Source of the DNA: Lewinellaceae bacterium
Lineage (GTDB): Bacteria > Bacteroidota > Bacteroidia > Chitinophagales > Saprospiraceae
Length of the DNA: 64,000 nucleotides
Assembly: GCA_016708875.1 (NCBI GenBank)
Contig: JADJFA010000042.1
Coordinates: 124,001 to 188,000, forward strand
Direction of reading: 5' to 3'
Every line of letters begins with the position of its first letter. The first letter of the stretch is position 1. Shown here piece after piece: positions 26,192 through 34,536 of this stretch. The notes below the pieces were generated by a model. That model saw only the letters and a program-made list of their open reading frames with translations, was not told the origin of the DNA and did not search any database. The translations under genes were made by a program, and so were the position numbers.

Positions 26192-26761
26192 TCAACCGGC
26201 GTATAGTTTCAGACAATTTTGACAAATGCAGGTGGTGCCGAATTGGCGTTTTAATGTCTCCAAGGTTGCAGGGTGAATGTTGTTCAATTCTTTGCACCAA
26301 CAGGTATCGTCAGCGTAGCATAGGAACGGCATTTTACACCGAGGACAAACTGACACAAAGTTCCCCTCGTCTTGCACCCAGGCCGCTTCAGTTCTACCAC
26401 TTATGGGCTGATATTTTTCAGGGTTTTCCATTGCCCGCATTTTGGTGCCGATAGCTGGATTTAACTTGCGCACCTGCACTTTTATGCCTTTCATTTGTGG
26501 GAACTGACGTTTCATGCGTTGTATGATGTTCGTCACTACGGTTTCCAACAGTTTGCGCGGCTGTGCCATTTCGGCCATACAGATTTGAAACACAGTTTCA
26601 TAGTTAACCGTGGCCGCTTCTATATTGTCTGTCTTCGCCGCCATTGCGATGCCCGTTTGCACCTCGACATTCACCACGTACTCCGTGCCGAGCAGCTGCT
26701 CCTCCGGGTACACCCCATGAAAAGCATGAAAACGCATTCCTTCAAGAACTACGAGTGCCAT
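26192..26761 (-). CDS. folB: dihydroneopterin aldolase fused to a Cys-rich (CWC-like) domain
   Basis: A 189-residue protein. Residues 1-120 are a dihydroneopterin aldolase, the folate-pathway enzyme releasing glycolaldehyde from dihydroneopterin: VVLEGMRFHAFHGVYPEEQLLG, YVVNVEV, NYETVFQICMAEM, KLLETVVTNI and VQVRKLNPAIG. Residues ~138-187 hold a Cys cluster, VCPRCKMPFLC, DDTCWCKEL and CICQNCL. This resembles the cysteine-rich CWC family and could bind a metal ion. The fusion makes it ~65 residues longer than ordinary FolB. No other folate gene is adjacent. The aldolase call is firm; the role of the tail is unknown. Confidence 0.92.
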   Translation of the reverse strand: MALVVLEGMRFHAFHGVYPEEQLLGTEYVVNVEVQTGIAMAAKTDNIEAATVNYETVFQICMAEMAQPRKLLETVVTNIIQRMKRQFPQMKGIKVQVRKLNPAIGTKMRAMENPEKYQPISGRTEAAWVQDEGNFVSVCPRCKMPFLCYADDTCWCKELNNIHPATLETLKRQFGTTCICQNCLKLYAG

Positions 26762-26769
26762 ATCTTATA

Positions 26770-26880
26770 GTTACAAGTATCAAGCTGGAAGTTACAAGTT
26801 GAAAGTATCAAGTTTGAAAGTATCAAGTTGAAAGTCCACACATTTGAAACTTTCAACTTGTTACTTGCTACTTTCTACTG
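26770..26880. repeat. repeat of AAGTATCAAGTTGAAAGT-type words overlapping the glucokinase 3' end
   Basis: At least three copies of CAAGT(T)GAAAGT-like words (26776-26835) face ACTTTCAACTTGTTACTTGC-like words (26847-26877). The second half runs into the coding end of the gene at 26861, supplying its last codons and stop. Confidence 0.55.
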
Positions 26881-27607
26881 CATAAGCTGCTGCCCCTATA
26901 ATCCCTGCATTGTTGAGGAGTTTGGCGGGTACAACGCGGGCTTGGGTAATAAGTTGATGTTTGTACTGCTCAAAAAATTTACTCTCGCCGCCGCCAAGGA
27001 TAAATAGATCGGGCGAAAAGAGCAATTCAAGGTGATTCAGGTATTCGTTGAATCGGTCGGCCCACTCGCTACGACTGATTTTGAGCCGCGATCGGGCGCC
27101 AGAAGAACACCAGGCTTCTGCAGGCTTTCCGTGTTTCCAAAGCAGGTGGCCCAATTCCGTATTCGGGATCAACTCACCTTTGAAAAAAAGTGCCGAGCCT
27201 AATCCAGTGCCAATGGTAATAAGCAGTACGAGTCCGTTCTCGCCTCGTCCCATCCCATGACGCATTTCCGCCACGCCTGCGGCATCGGCATCATTGGTGG
27301 CAAAAACAGGACAGCCACAAGCTTCCCCAAATACCTTTTCGATATTCGTGCCAATCCAACTTTTGTCTATGTTGGAAGCAGAGTTTGAAACACCGTTTTT
27401 TACAATACTGGGGAATCCACAACCCACAGGACCTTTGTAATTGAAAAACTCAACGATCTCCGAAAAAGCGCCAGCCATCGCTTTGGGGGTGGAGGGCTGA
27501 GGGGTCGGTACGCGAAATCGTTCGCCTTTCAACTTTCCATTCGCCACATCCACTACCGCCCCTTTAATGCCCGAGGCGCCCACGTCTATTCCTAAAATAT
27601 GCTGCAT
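26861..27607 (-). CDS. ppgK: ROK-family kinase, polyphosphate glucokinase-like
   Basis: About 248 residues from the ATG at 27607; the longer frame from 27685 adds 26 residues with no conserved features. Actin-fold motifs: phosphate-1 loop HILGIDVGASGIKGAVVD, ATNDADAAGVAE with a catalytic Asp, and ITIGTGLGSALFFKGELIPNTELGH. LELLFSPDLFILGGG closes the nucleotide site. The pattern fits strictly polyphosphate or polyphosphate/ATP glucokinases of the ROK superfamily, which make glucose 6-phosphate in the cytoplasm. The usual ROK zinc-binding Cys cluster is absent, as expected for PPGK. It follows pdxA by 86 bp and ends inside an intergenic repeat. Confidence 0.85.
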   Translation of the reverse strand: MQHILGIDVGASGIKGAVVDVANGKLKGERFRVPTPQPSTPKAMAGAFSEIVEFFNYKGPVGCGFPSIVKNGVSNSASNIDKSWIGTNIEKVFGEACGCPVFATNDADAAGVAEMRHGMGRGENGLVLLITIGTGLGSALFFKGELIPNTELGHLLWKHGKPAEAWCSSGARSRLKISRSEWADRFNEYLNHLELLFSPDLFILGGGESKFFEQYKHQLITQARVVPAKLLNNAGIIGAAAYAVESSK

Positions 27608-27693
27608 AATTTTTAATGTGGTCAATGTGAGTTGGTTATTTGTGGAATTGGTGGCTGCAAGTCTATTGTCCAACAGTCCAAACATCTAAGGTC

Positions 27694-28791
27694 CTACTCT
27701 TCCGGGATCACATTTTCTTCCTCCACCTCTTCGCCGGCTTCCGTAATGAGTGATTTTTGCTTGCGGCGTTCGAGCGAATTTGCGTGCATTTCGAGGTATT
27801 CGGAGCGGTTGCGCACAATCTCGGCAGCGAGGTAAATGGCTTTTATCATCGAAGTCTCATCCGCTTCACCCTTGCCCGCAATATCGTAAGCAGTACCATG
27901 ATCGGGTGAAGTGCGCACCGCGGGCAAACCTGCGGTATAGTTCACGCCCGCACCAAACGAAAGGGCCTTGAACGGCACCAATCCCTGGTCGTGATACATG
28001 GCAAGAATTCCGTCGAATTTGTGGTATTGTCCGGAGCCGAAAAACCCATCAGCAGGGTAGGGACCAAAAGCCATCACACCTTTGGCTTTGGCTTCCTCGA
28101 TGGCAGGTCGAACGATTTTGTCGTCTTCGTCGCCAATGGCGCCTTCGTCGCTGGCGTGCGGATTAAGCCCCAGAACGGCGATGGTAGGACGCTCGATATT
28201 GAAGTCAATGCGCAGTGTTTCGGCCATGATGAGGATTTTGCGCAACACTTTTTCCTTCGTAACAGCCGCAGCAACTTCACGGATTGGAAGGTGGTTTGTA
28301 ACAAGCCCCACGCGCAATGAATCGGATACCATTAGCATCAGCGACTCTTTTGCTTTGAAGGCACTGGTAATGAACTCGGTATGGCCAACAAATTGAAAAC
28401 CAGCCAATTGCATGGCTTTTTTGTTGATAGGCGCCGTCACAAGTGCGTCTATTTCACCTGCCTGGAGGTCTTTCACGGCTCGTTCGAGGGCTTTTTTTGC
28501 ACATTCGCCGCCGACTTTGTCCGGTTTCCCGAGCGTTATGTTCACGTTGTCGGGCCAGCAGTTAACCACATTGATGCGCTCAGCTTGGGCTTCGGCGGCA
28601 GATTCAATGGAGTGAAACTGTATGTTCTCTTCTGTGATGATATTCTTGTGGTAGGCAATCACCTTACTGCTGCCATACACGATGGTCTTAAATTTTTTGC
28701 CGATGTTTTTGAGGCCGATGGATTTGAGAATGACCTCAAGCCCGATCCCGTTGATGTCGCCGCAGGATATTCCGATGGTTATATTGCTCAT
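27694..28791 (-). CDS. pdxA: 4-hydroxythreonine-4-phosphate dehydrogenase
   Basis: A 365-residue enzyme of the DXP-dependent pyridoxal-phosphate route. Family motifs: ISCGDINGIGLEVILKSI, VTAPINKKAMQLAGFQFVGHTEF, LNPHASDEGAIGDED, GPYPADGFF, DGILAMYHDQGLVPFK and AVRTSPDHGTAYDIAGKG. The His and Asp metal ligands are within these. The C-terminus carries a ~25-residue acidic, low-complexity tail (EAGEEVEEENVIPEE) not needed by the family. Its ATG overlaps the pepA stop as ATGA, so it is translationally coupled to pepA. No other vitamin B6 gene is in the window. Confidence 0.95.
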   Translation of the reverse strand: MSNITIGISCGDINGIGLEVILKSIGLKNIGKKFKTIVYGSSKVIAYHKNIITEENIQFHSIESAAEAQAERINVVNCWPDNVNITLGKPDKVGGECAKKALERAVKDLQAGEIDALVTAPINKKAMQLAGFQFVGHTEFITSAFKAKESLMLMVSDSLRVGLVTNHLPIREVAAAVTKEKVLRKILIMAETLRIDFNIERPTIAVLGLNPHASDEGAIGDEDDKIVRPAIEEAKAKGVMAFGPYPADGFFGSGQYHKFDGILAMYHDQGLVPFKALSFGAGVNYTAGLPAVRTSPDHGTAYDIAGKGEADETSMIKAIYLAAEIVRNRSEYLEMHANSLERRKQKSLITEAGEEVEEENVIPEE

Positions 28792-30269
28792 TGGAGGTAT
28801 TGTTTTTTCAAAAAGTTATACAAAAGCCGAACCCCTACTCCGGTGCCATCTTTAGTGCGGTAGCCATTGGCGTTGCGCAGAAAAGCCGGGCCAGCGATGT
28901 CGAGGTGTAGCCAGGGGTAGTCCACAAAATTTTCGAGGAATTTCCCAGCGGTAATCATGCCTGCATTGGAGGAGCCCAGGTTTTTGAAATCGGCGATGTT
29001 GCTTTTAAGTTCGTCGCCAAACTCTTTCCAAAGGGGCAGTTCCACGAGTCGCTCGTAAGTGGCGAAACCGCTTTCTTCCAGGTTGTTTTTTACGCCTTTT
29101 GGCGCTGTACCCATATAGCAAATAGCCTGTGTGCCTAGCGCCCGCACTGCCGAACCAGTTAGTGTGGCAATATCGAATGCAAGGGAAGGCTCATATTTTT
29201 TTGCGTAATGAAGCGCATCAGCCAGTATGATTCGGCCTTCCGCATCCGTGTTCACCACTTCCACCGTTTTGCCAGAACCCATGGTGATTATGTCGCCAGG
29301 AGCCAGTGCGTTCTCGCCGATCTTATTGTCGGTAACAGGGATTAGCCCGATAATGTGAACAGGAAGATTTGTTTTTGCAGCCACAGCCAATGCGCCTATC
29401 ACGGTGGCCGCTCCAGCCATGTCACATTTCATATAATCCATTGCTTCACTGGGCTTTATACTAAGGCCGCCAGTATCGTACACCACACCTTTGCCCACCA
29501 ACACTACAGGTTTGGAATTTTTTGCACCTTTGGGGTTCCATTCCAGTACACAAAATCGGGGCGGTATTTGGCTGGCGCGGTTAACGGCCAGAAGGCCGCC
29601 CATTTTAAGTGCTTCTATTTTTTCTTTGCCCATAATCTCTGCTTCAAACCCATATTCCTTGGCTGCTAATGCTACGGCATCCCCAAGTTGTATGGAATTG
29701 AAATGAGAATGTGGCTCGTTCACGAGATCGCGGGTGAGGAAAACGGCTTCGAGTAAGGCGTTTGCTTCGGTAATATCGGCAGGGCTGGCCGAATCAGCTG
29801 AAATTCGGATTTCCTGTAGGGCTTTCTCAGAAGCCTTGGTGAAATATTTGAGGAATTGATAACTGCCCAGTGCAAGGCCCTCGGCAAAGGCAAGGACGCG
29901 GTTTTCGGCACACAAATTCTGGATGCCAAGCGTTTCGATTTTATACCGACGGAGTTCCCCCAGGAGTTCATTGCCTGCCAAACGCGCGTCTTCGAGCGCG
30001 ATGTATGGGTCTTTTTCAGATTTTAGAATCCTGACAAATAGCACACCCTCTGCTCTTGGGAAGGAAAAACTCGACACATCGTGCGCAGCAGCCTGGCGCA
30101 GGAACGTCGCTTCGCCAGGCGCAAGCAGCGCGTCAAGCGCGTCGAGATGGTCTTTATCGGCCAGCAAGACAAGATTATTATGGACGAAGCCAGCCTCGAC
30201 GGCGGCCAATTGGACTCGTTTCACAGCGCGGGATGCGATTAGTGGAAAGATATCGGTTTTAAAAGACAC
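28788..30269 (-). CDS. pepA: leucyl aminopeptidase (M17 family)
   Basis: A 493-residue cytosolic metallo-aminopeptidase. The N-terminal half is the macrodomain-like region. The catalytic half has VLVGKGVVYDTGGLSIKPS, DYMKCDMAGAATVIGAL with metal-binding Asp, and the signature NTDAEGRIILADALHY holding metal-ligand Asp/Glu and the bicarbonate-site Arg. Normal length for the family. The start is GTG at 30269, giving MSFKTDIFPLI; a TACCTTTG element lies about 50 bp upstream. It heads a three-gene unit with pdxA and the glucokinase. Confidence 0.95.
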   Translation of the reverse strand: MSFKTDIFPLIASRAVKRVQLAAVEAGFVHNNLVLLADKDHLDALDALLAPGEATFLRQAAAHDVSSFSFPRAEGVLFVRILKSEKDPYIALEDARLAGNELLGELRRYKIETLGIQNLCAENRVLAFAEGLALGSYQFLKYFTKASEKALQEIRISADSASPADITEANALLEAVFLTRDLVNEPHSHFNSIQLGDAVALAAKEYGFEAEIMGKEKIEALKMGGLLAVNRASQIPPRFCVLEWNPKGAKNSKPVVLVGKGVVYDTGGLSIKPSEAMDYMKCDMAGAATVIGALAVAAKTNLPVHIIGLIPVTDNKIGENALAPGDIITMGSGKTVEVVNTDAEGRIILADALHYAKKYEPSLAFDIATLTGSAVRALGTQAICYMGTAPKGVKNNLEESGFATYERLVELPLWKEFGDELKSNIADFKNLGSSNAGMITAGKFLENFVDYPWLHLDIAGPAFLRNANGYRTKDGTGVGVRLLYNFLKKQYLQ

Positions 30270-30317
30270 ACAACACGTTGACTTTCAAACACTAGTTGGT
30301 TTGGTTAAAATGGGTTG

Positions 30318-30325
30318 CAAAGGTA
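30318..30325 (-). promoter_or_regulatory. -7 element of the pepA-pdxA-glucokinase unit
   Basis: TACCTTTG on the minus strand, about 48 bp before the GTG start of pepA. Confidence 0.5.
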
Positions 30326-30409
30326 GGTTTTTCCACGCTAAATTTAAGCGGAAGGCTGTAATTGGAGAACATAACATGGCAAAACAAAAACGGCTTCGGA
30401 TATGGGTAA

Positions 30410-30440
30410 GAAGTGACACTTTTTTAAAAAGTGTCACTTC
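30410..30440. repeat. 31 bp perfect inverted repeat
   Basis: Perfect 15 bp arms (GAAGTGACACTTTTT) around one base. It lies between pepA and the next gene's terminator. Confidence 0.7.
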
Positions 30441-30447
30441 TGAGCAT

Positions 30448-30483
30448 GAAAAAAACGGCTTCGGACACGAAGTCCAAAGCCGT
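30448..30483 (-). terminator. terminator of the DUF4783-like gene
   Basis: ACGGCTT pairs with AAGCCGT, and GGAC with GTCC, inside 30455-30483. On the minus strand it is followed by a run of eight T, 29 bp past the stop codon of the gene at 30512. Confidence 0.85.
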
Positions 30484-30511
30484 CTGGAGGAGTTAAGGAG
30501 GTAATTCCTTT

Positions 30512-30907
30512 TTATTCTTTGTCAAAACGCATCTCCTGGATGCTGATGTTGGCGCCGTTGACCTTTAAATAAAGATACACGCGGTAAGTGCCAGCCGTTG
30601 CGGTCAGGTTGCCAATGCAATACTGATCGCTGTTTTCGCGGCTCTGTCCTTTGTGTACTTGAGCAAAAGCCTTGGGCTTAGCGGTATCAAAAAAACCTTT
30701 GAGCACTTCGGCGGCTTTGGTTTTAGGATACACTTGCTCTTTGTCCTGAATCGAAATTTCCACGTTGTCGGCGAAGTATTTCGACAGTCCGGCCACATCG
30801 CCGGTGCTTAATGCCGTGGAGATCGCTTCCAGTGCAGGATTGCCCTGCGTGTTGTAGGCGAAAGCAAAACTTGGGGTTAAAAGGAGAACGAAAATCAGAT
30901 TCTTCAT
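30512..30907 (-). CDS. secreted NTF2-like protein (DUF4783-like)
   Basis: A 131-residue protein with a signal peptide (MKNLIFVLLLTPSFAFA). The mature domain has the NTF2-like layout: an amphipathic helix (PALEAISTALSTGDVAGLSKYFA), then DNVEISIQDKEQVYPKTKAAEVLKGFF, and strands ending in GTYRVYLYLKVNGANISIQEMRF. This matches the DUF4783 pattern common in Bacteroidota periplasmic proteins of unknown function. A single Cys lies in DQYCIGNLT. It stands alone, with a strong terminator downstream. Confidence 0.82.
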   Translation of the reverse strand: MKNLIFVLLLTPSFAFAYNTQGNPALEAISTALSTGDVAGLSKYFADNVEISIQDKEQVYPKTKAAEVLKGFFDTAKPKAFAQVHKGQSRENSDQYCIGNLTATAGTYRVYLYLKVNGANISIQEMRFDKE

Positions 30908-31050
30908 TTTGAAGCAGGTTTGTTAGTTTGTTCGTGTTTGCGAACGTTTGCAGTTTTAAACGTTACGATGGTACAAAGTAACTCTCAAAACAGATTTGTA
31001 TTGTAAACACGAAGTTAACCCTGACTTCAAGCCCAACCTTGATTTTGCCT

Positions 31051-31072
31051 GTTAAAGTTTTAAAACTTTAAC
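31051..31072. repeat. 22 bp perfect palindrome overlapping a coding 3' end
   Basis: The core AAAGTTTTAAAACTTT is extended by GTT/AAC. It encodes the last six residues (VKVLKL) and the stop of the T9SS protein at 31052, yet resembles the intergenic palindrome at 26071-26102 in its GTTTTAAAAC centre. Confidence 0.7.
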
Positions 31073-31909
31073 GCTTGCCGATTTACCGCCCTTTTCGAGC
31101 CGGAGAAAATATATCCCGGAAGGCCATTCAGCAGTCGGTAAAGCAAGGACATTTGAGCCTTCGGGAAGATTTTGCCGGATGGACCAAACTGCTTTCCCGG
31201 AAATATCATAGGCTGAAATGTTATATTTAGCCGCTTCAAGGTTTTCGAGGTTCAACACTGATGTGGACTGCAGGGGGTTTGGAAAAACTGCCAATTTGGG
31301 CAAGCTCCCTGCAAGGTCTTCTGTGGCCGAGGTGGATTCGGTGAGTTTGATGGAACTAAAACCGGCCCCGTCGCCACCCGTGCCGCCATTGCCGTTAACC
31401 CCGTTGCCTGCGGCATACAAGGTCACACTTCCCGTGCCAGTGACAGGCGCGGTCCATCTCACATTGAAAGTATTGGAAGTAGACATATTGTCGTGTTCGG
31501 CATACGTACGTCCACCGGGGATAGTGGCGATTTTATAATTGTTTGGATTAACATCTGTGAATCCATCCAGATCGCTGTTGTTGCTGTCGCGCAAGCCGAT
31601 CATCTGAAAACCATAGCCCATGAGGTTGGGGCCTGAAGCAGTAATAGTGACACGAGCCGTGTACTTATAGCCCGGAATGTACTGCGTGACCGGGTTGCTG
31701 GAAGAATCCAGCACGCTGACGGCTACACTTGCCAAGATGGGCCCAGTGTTGTGGCAATTCATACAAGTCATCACTTGGCCGCCTTGCATTTCATCACCGG
31801 GCGCGCCGGTATTGCCCCTTTGGGACTGTGAAGCACGGCCATTTTTGTTGCCAAGCAACATGAGGGTGGAAAATATTCCGAAGAAAAGAAAAACAACGAG
31901 ACGGAGCAT
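31052..31909 (-). CDS. T9SS cargo with choice-of-anchor V-like (reelin-like) domain and a CxxCH motif
   Basis: A 285-residue protein. The signal or anchor segment is residues 1-20. Then come RGNTGAPGDEMQGGQVMTCMNCHNTGP with one CMNCH haem-c-type motif and a beta-sandwich domain (YTARVTITASGPNLMGYGFQM; FNVRWTAPVTGTGSVTLYAAGN). These match the choice-of-anchor V family. The last ~80 residues are a type A T9SS sorting domain (LAVFPNPLQSTSVLNLENL to VKVLKL). It is therefore probably exported and attached to the cell surface, perhaps carrying a covalent haem. No partner cytochrome gene lies beside it. Confidence 0.87.
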   Translation of the reverse strand: MLRLVVFLFFGIFSTLMLLGNKNGRASQSQRGNTGAPGDEMQGGQVMTCMNCHNTGPILASVAVSVLDSSSNPVTQYIPGYKYTARVTITASGPNLMGYGFQMIGLRDSNNSDLDGFTDVNPNNYKIATIPGGRTYAEHDNMSTSNTFNVRWTAPVTGTGSVTLYAAGNGVNGNGGTGGDGAGFSSIKLTESTSATEDLAGSLPKLAVFPNPLQSTSVLNLENLEAAKYNISAYDISGKAVWSIRQNLPEGSNVLALPTAEWPSGIYFLRLEKGGKSASVKVLKL

Positions 31910-31925
31910 ATATAGGTGAGTGTTG

Positions 31926-31951
31926 CCCGCCTTCGCTAAGGCTTCGGCGGG
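31926..31951. repeat. CCCGCC...GGCGGG palindrome
   Basis: CCCGCC and GGCGGG pair around TTCGCTAAGGCTTC. Third copy of the family also seen at 2996 and 18947; here it lies directly upstream of the gene starting at 31909. Confidence 0.5.
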
Positions 31952-32193
31952 TAAATGAGAGGTGTGAGAGGGTGAAGGATGTGAGAAAGCGAGAAAATTC
32001 CCACCTGCTCTAAACCTGCCCTATGACAAAAGTTTAGCTCAAAGGTTGAATGATGTTCCCGATTGAAATGTCCGTTTTCATCAAATGGCCGGAAAACTTC
32101 AACGAACGGCATCTATGTATTGCCCAAAAATTGACTGCGGTTTAACTGTAGGACTGTTTTCTTTGTACGAATTTTCAAAACCACCTTTTACCT

Positions 32194-32804
32194 ATGCTAC
32201 CCAAGGATTTTGTAGGCGCATACCTGCCTTTTGCCCAAGAGCTCAAGCCGCTACTGGCATTCACGCTGCGGCCATTTTGGCCCAGGCTGCCCTCGAAAGC
32301 GGTTGGGGTGCTCGCGCTGTCGGCAATATGTTTTTTGGCATTAAAGACACGGCGAAAGGCAAAACGGGCAAAGGACAACTGCTCGTGACCACCGAATACC
32401 TCAAAAGCGCTGACCAAAAACACCTGTTCCCGGAGGTGATTTCAGTGACCTGGAACGAGCGGCGCAAACGCTGGAAATATGTGGTCAAAGACTGGTTCCG
32501 AAAGTACGACAGCCCGGCGGGGAGCTTCAAAGACCACGCTCAATTTTTCCTCCAAAACGCGCGCTATGCCCAGGCGATGGCCCATGCAGGCGACCCTATT
32601 CGATTTTTGCAGGAGGTGGCAAAAGCGGGATATGCTACTGCACCGGACTATGCCGTCATACTTACCAAACTGGTAAAAATGATCCAACGGCATACACCAA
32701 GCGATTTGGAGTCATTTGAGATGCCGGGAGAAGCGGAGTCATTTGAAATGCCAAGCGAGGAGGATTTGTGGGAATATATGCCGCAGGAAACAGAGGAAGG
32801 GTGA
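32194..32804 (+). CDS. glucosaminidase (FlgJ/LytG-like N-acetylmuramidase domain), frame break near 32250
   Basis: The catalytic part (about 32255-32700) reads TGIHAAAILAQAALESGWGA, GNMFFGIKDT, YDSPAGSFKDHAQFFLQNARYA and GYATAPDYAVILTKL. That is the glucosaminidase family cutting peptidoglycan glycan chains, with the catalytic Glu in LESGWG. The open frame extends back to 32085, but its first ~55 residues are protein-unlike. In another frame, ATG 32194 starts MLPKDFVGAYLPFAQELK, exactly the expected N-terminus. So I place the start at 32194 and a one-base frame break near 32250. The C-terminal ~25 acidic residues contain two SFEMP repeats. No signal peptide is visible. The protein would be ~203 residues. 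Confidence 0.82.
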
Positions 32805-32812
32805 AAAGCGGA

Positions 32813-34492
32813 TTATTTCCGTACAAACACCCAAACCTGTTCCTTATTGATGGCCTTATAGTTGGCTAAGGCCTCGCGCCAGACATAGGTGGCTTTGCCG
32901 GTAGGATTCAGGTCAATTAATCCAACCATGTTGTAATTATTTCGGTAACGGTCGTACCAATCGAAAAGATCGTTTGCGGATTGAGCGGAACGAGTCCAGG
33001 AAAACGACGAATTGACAAAAATCAGGAATTTCGGCTGAGCCTTTTCGATTTCAGCAATCATATCTCGTTGCATTTCAAGACTGTAGGCCTGATTTTCCAT
33101 CAATGGATAGGTGTAGATGTAGCCGGTGGCCGGCAGCCGATCGCTGTAAAAATAGATCTGTGGTTCCGAACCGAGTACAGCGATTTTGTCTTGTGGAGTG
33201 GAGTTGGCCTTAATGAATCTGGCAATTTCAAGGGAAGCGGCGAAAGGATTGGCTGCTCCATAACTTCTCTCAACCATCTTCTCCAGATCTACTTTGAAAA
33301 AGGTCGTGCCGTGTTTGGAAATGACCAGAGAAACCATGAATGTGAAAAGCACAAACGGCAAAAAATTTCCCCAGAGCGCAAGTCGTGGTGACCATTTTTC
33401 CTGTAAAAAATTCAGCGCGACACCCACCAGCAAGGCCAATGCTGGCATAAATACAATAAAATAATGCAGGCGGAAATAAAACCCTGGAATCACGCAGGCC
33501 AAGGAGCAAACCGCGAAAGCCAGGATCAGCCAACGATATTTTCGTGCGTTTTGCGAAAAAAAGAGAGCAACCAACCCCGCGGTTCCAATCAGCCAAAACA
33601 ATTCGTAACCGGAGCTCACCGGAGGAAAATACAAATTCAGGAATCGCCAAGCATCGCTGCCAGTTTTGATGCCGACATACTGCCCTGCATACTCCACCGT
33701 CCAGTGCCAGAAATTGTGAAAAGAACCTGTTAGCAAGGCTATTAGGACCACCAACAGATAAGGAAGCACCAAAGCGCCAGCGAAAAGCCCCAAATTGAGC
33801 ACTTTACGCTTGTTCCCGTCAGGACTCCTTTGTTGTTCAATCAGCCAGAGCGCCAGCAGCCCGAATGGCAGCAAAAAAACAGCCTGTTGTTTCATCACGA
33901 ACGCGAGACCGAAACAAAAACCGCTCAGCGCCAGCCGCTTCCAGTTCGGATGCTCCGCATATTGCAACAAAACCAGCAGCCCGAGCAGCCCGAAAAACAC
34001 AATAAAATGAGTGGCATGCGCTGCAAACCCGAGCACCCCCGGCGACAGCGTAAGAAAGGCAAATGACGCAGATGCAAATAGTCCGGTGCTGGTGTTGACC
34101 AATTTTTTCCCGATAAAAAACAGGAGCAGGATACTTGTCAAATTGACGAGCAAAAGCCCCAGGTGAATGCCCGCAGGGCTTTCCCCAAAAAGGGACATTG
34201 CCAGGGCATACATGTAGTATGTTCCGGGTAATTTCATGTTATAGGCCATCTCGTAAGGCGGGATGCCTTTAAGGAGGAGCTGGCCCATCAGCGCGTATTC
34301 GCCCTCATCGCGTTCGAGTGGAAGATTAAGCAGGCGGACCCGCACGAGCGTTACAAACAACAGAACGATTGACAGGCATCCGTACACAAAAAACCGATTT
34401 TCGAACCAGTTTTCAGTCCAGCGGATTGTTTTTGAAGCCTCAGTATTCGTTTTTTTTTGTGGGGTGACTTGCCTGGGTTGGGTGTTTTTCAC
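32813..34492 (-). CDS. integral membrane glycosyltransferase, GT39/ArnT-like
   Basis: A 559-residue protein with about eleven hydrophobic segments (e.g. VYGCLSIVLLFVTLVRV, HLGLLLVNLTSILLLFFIG, THFIVFFGLLGLLVLLQY). The first outer loop has the GT-C signature LPLERDEGEYALMGQLLLKG with the catalytic-type Asp-Glu pair, followed by NMKLPGTYYMYAL. This is the dolichyl/undecaprenyl-phosphate-sugar transferase class (PMT/ArnT/GT39) that adds sugars to proteins or lipids on the outer face of the inner membrane. The C-terminal ~130 residues form a soluble domain (DKIAVLGSEPQIYFYSDRL). Since Bacteroidota glycosylate exported proteins, surface-protein glycosylation is possible, but the acceptor is not shown by the sequence. 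Confidence 0.88.
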   Translation of the reverse strand: MKNTQPRQVTPQKKTNTEASKTIRWTENWFENRFFVYGCLSIVLLFVTLVRVRLLNLPLERDEGEYALMGQLLLKGIPPYEMAYNMKLPGTYYMYALAMSLFGESPAGIHLGLLLVNLTSILLLFFIGKKLVNTSTGLFASASFAFLTLSPGVLGFAAHATHFIVFFGLLGLLVLLQYAEHPNWKRLALSGFCFGLAFVMKQQAVFLLPFGLLALWLIEQQRSPDGNKRKVLNLGLFAGALVLPYLLVVLIALLTGSFHNFWHWTVEYAGQYVGIKTGSDAWRFLNLYFPPVSSGYELFWLIGTAGLVALFFSQNARKYRWLILAFAVCSLACVIPGFYFRLHYFIVFMPALALLVGVALNFLQEKWSPRLALWGNFLPFVLFTFMVSLVISKHGTTFFKVDLEKMVERSYGAANPFAASLEIARFIKANSTPQDKIAVLGSEPQIYFYSDRLPATGYIYTYPLMENQAYSLEMQRDMIAEIEKAQPKFLIFVNSSFSWTRSAQSANDLFDWYDRYRNNYNMVGLIDLNPTGKATYVWREALANYKAINKEQVWVFVRK

Positions 34493-34536
34493 GGTTAGAG
34501 CGAGTATGGATATATGTACATTGTTGCAGGTCGTCT

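Noticed and set aside
32085..32250. Upstream start for the glucosaminidase gene
   Set aside because: The first ~55 residues are unlike the family, while another frame from ATG 32194 gives the expected N-terminus, so a frame break is more likely.
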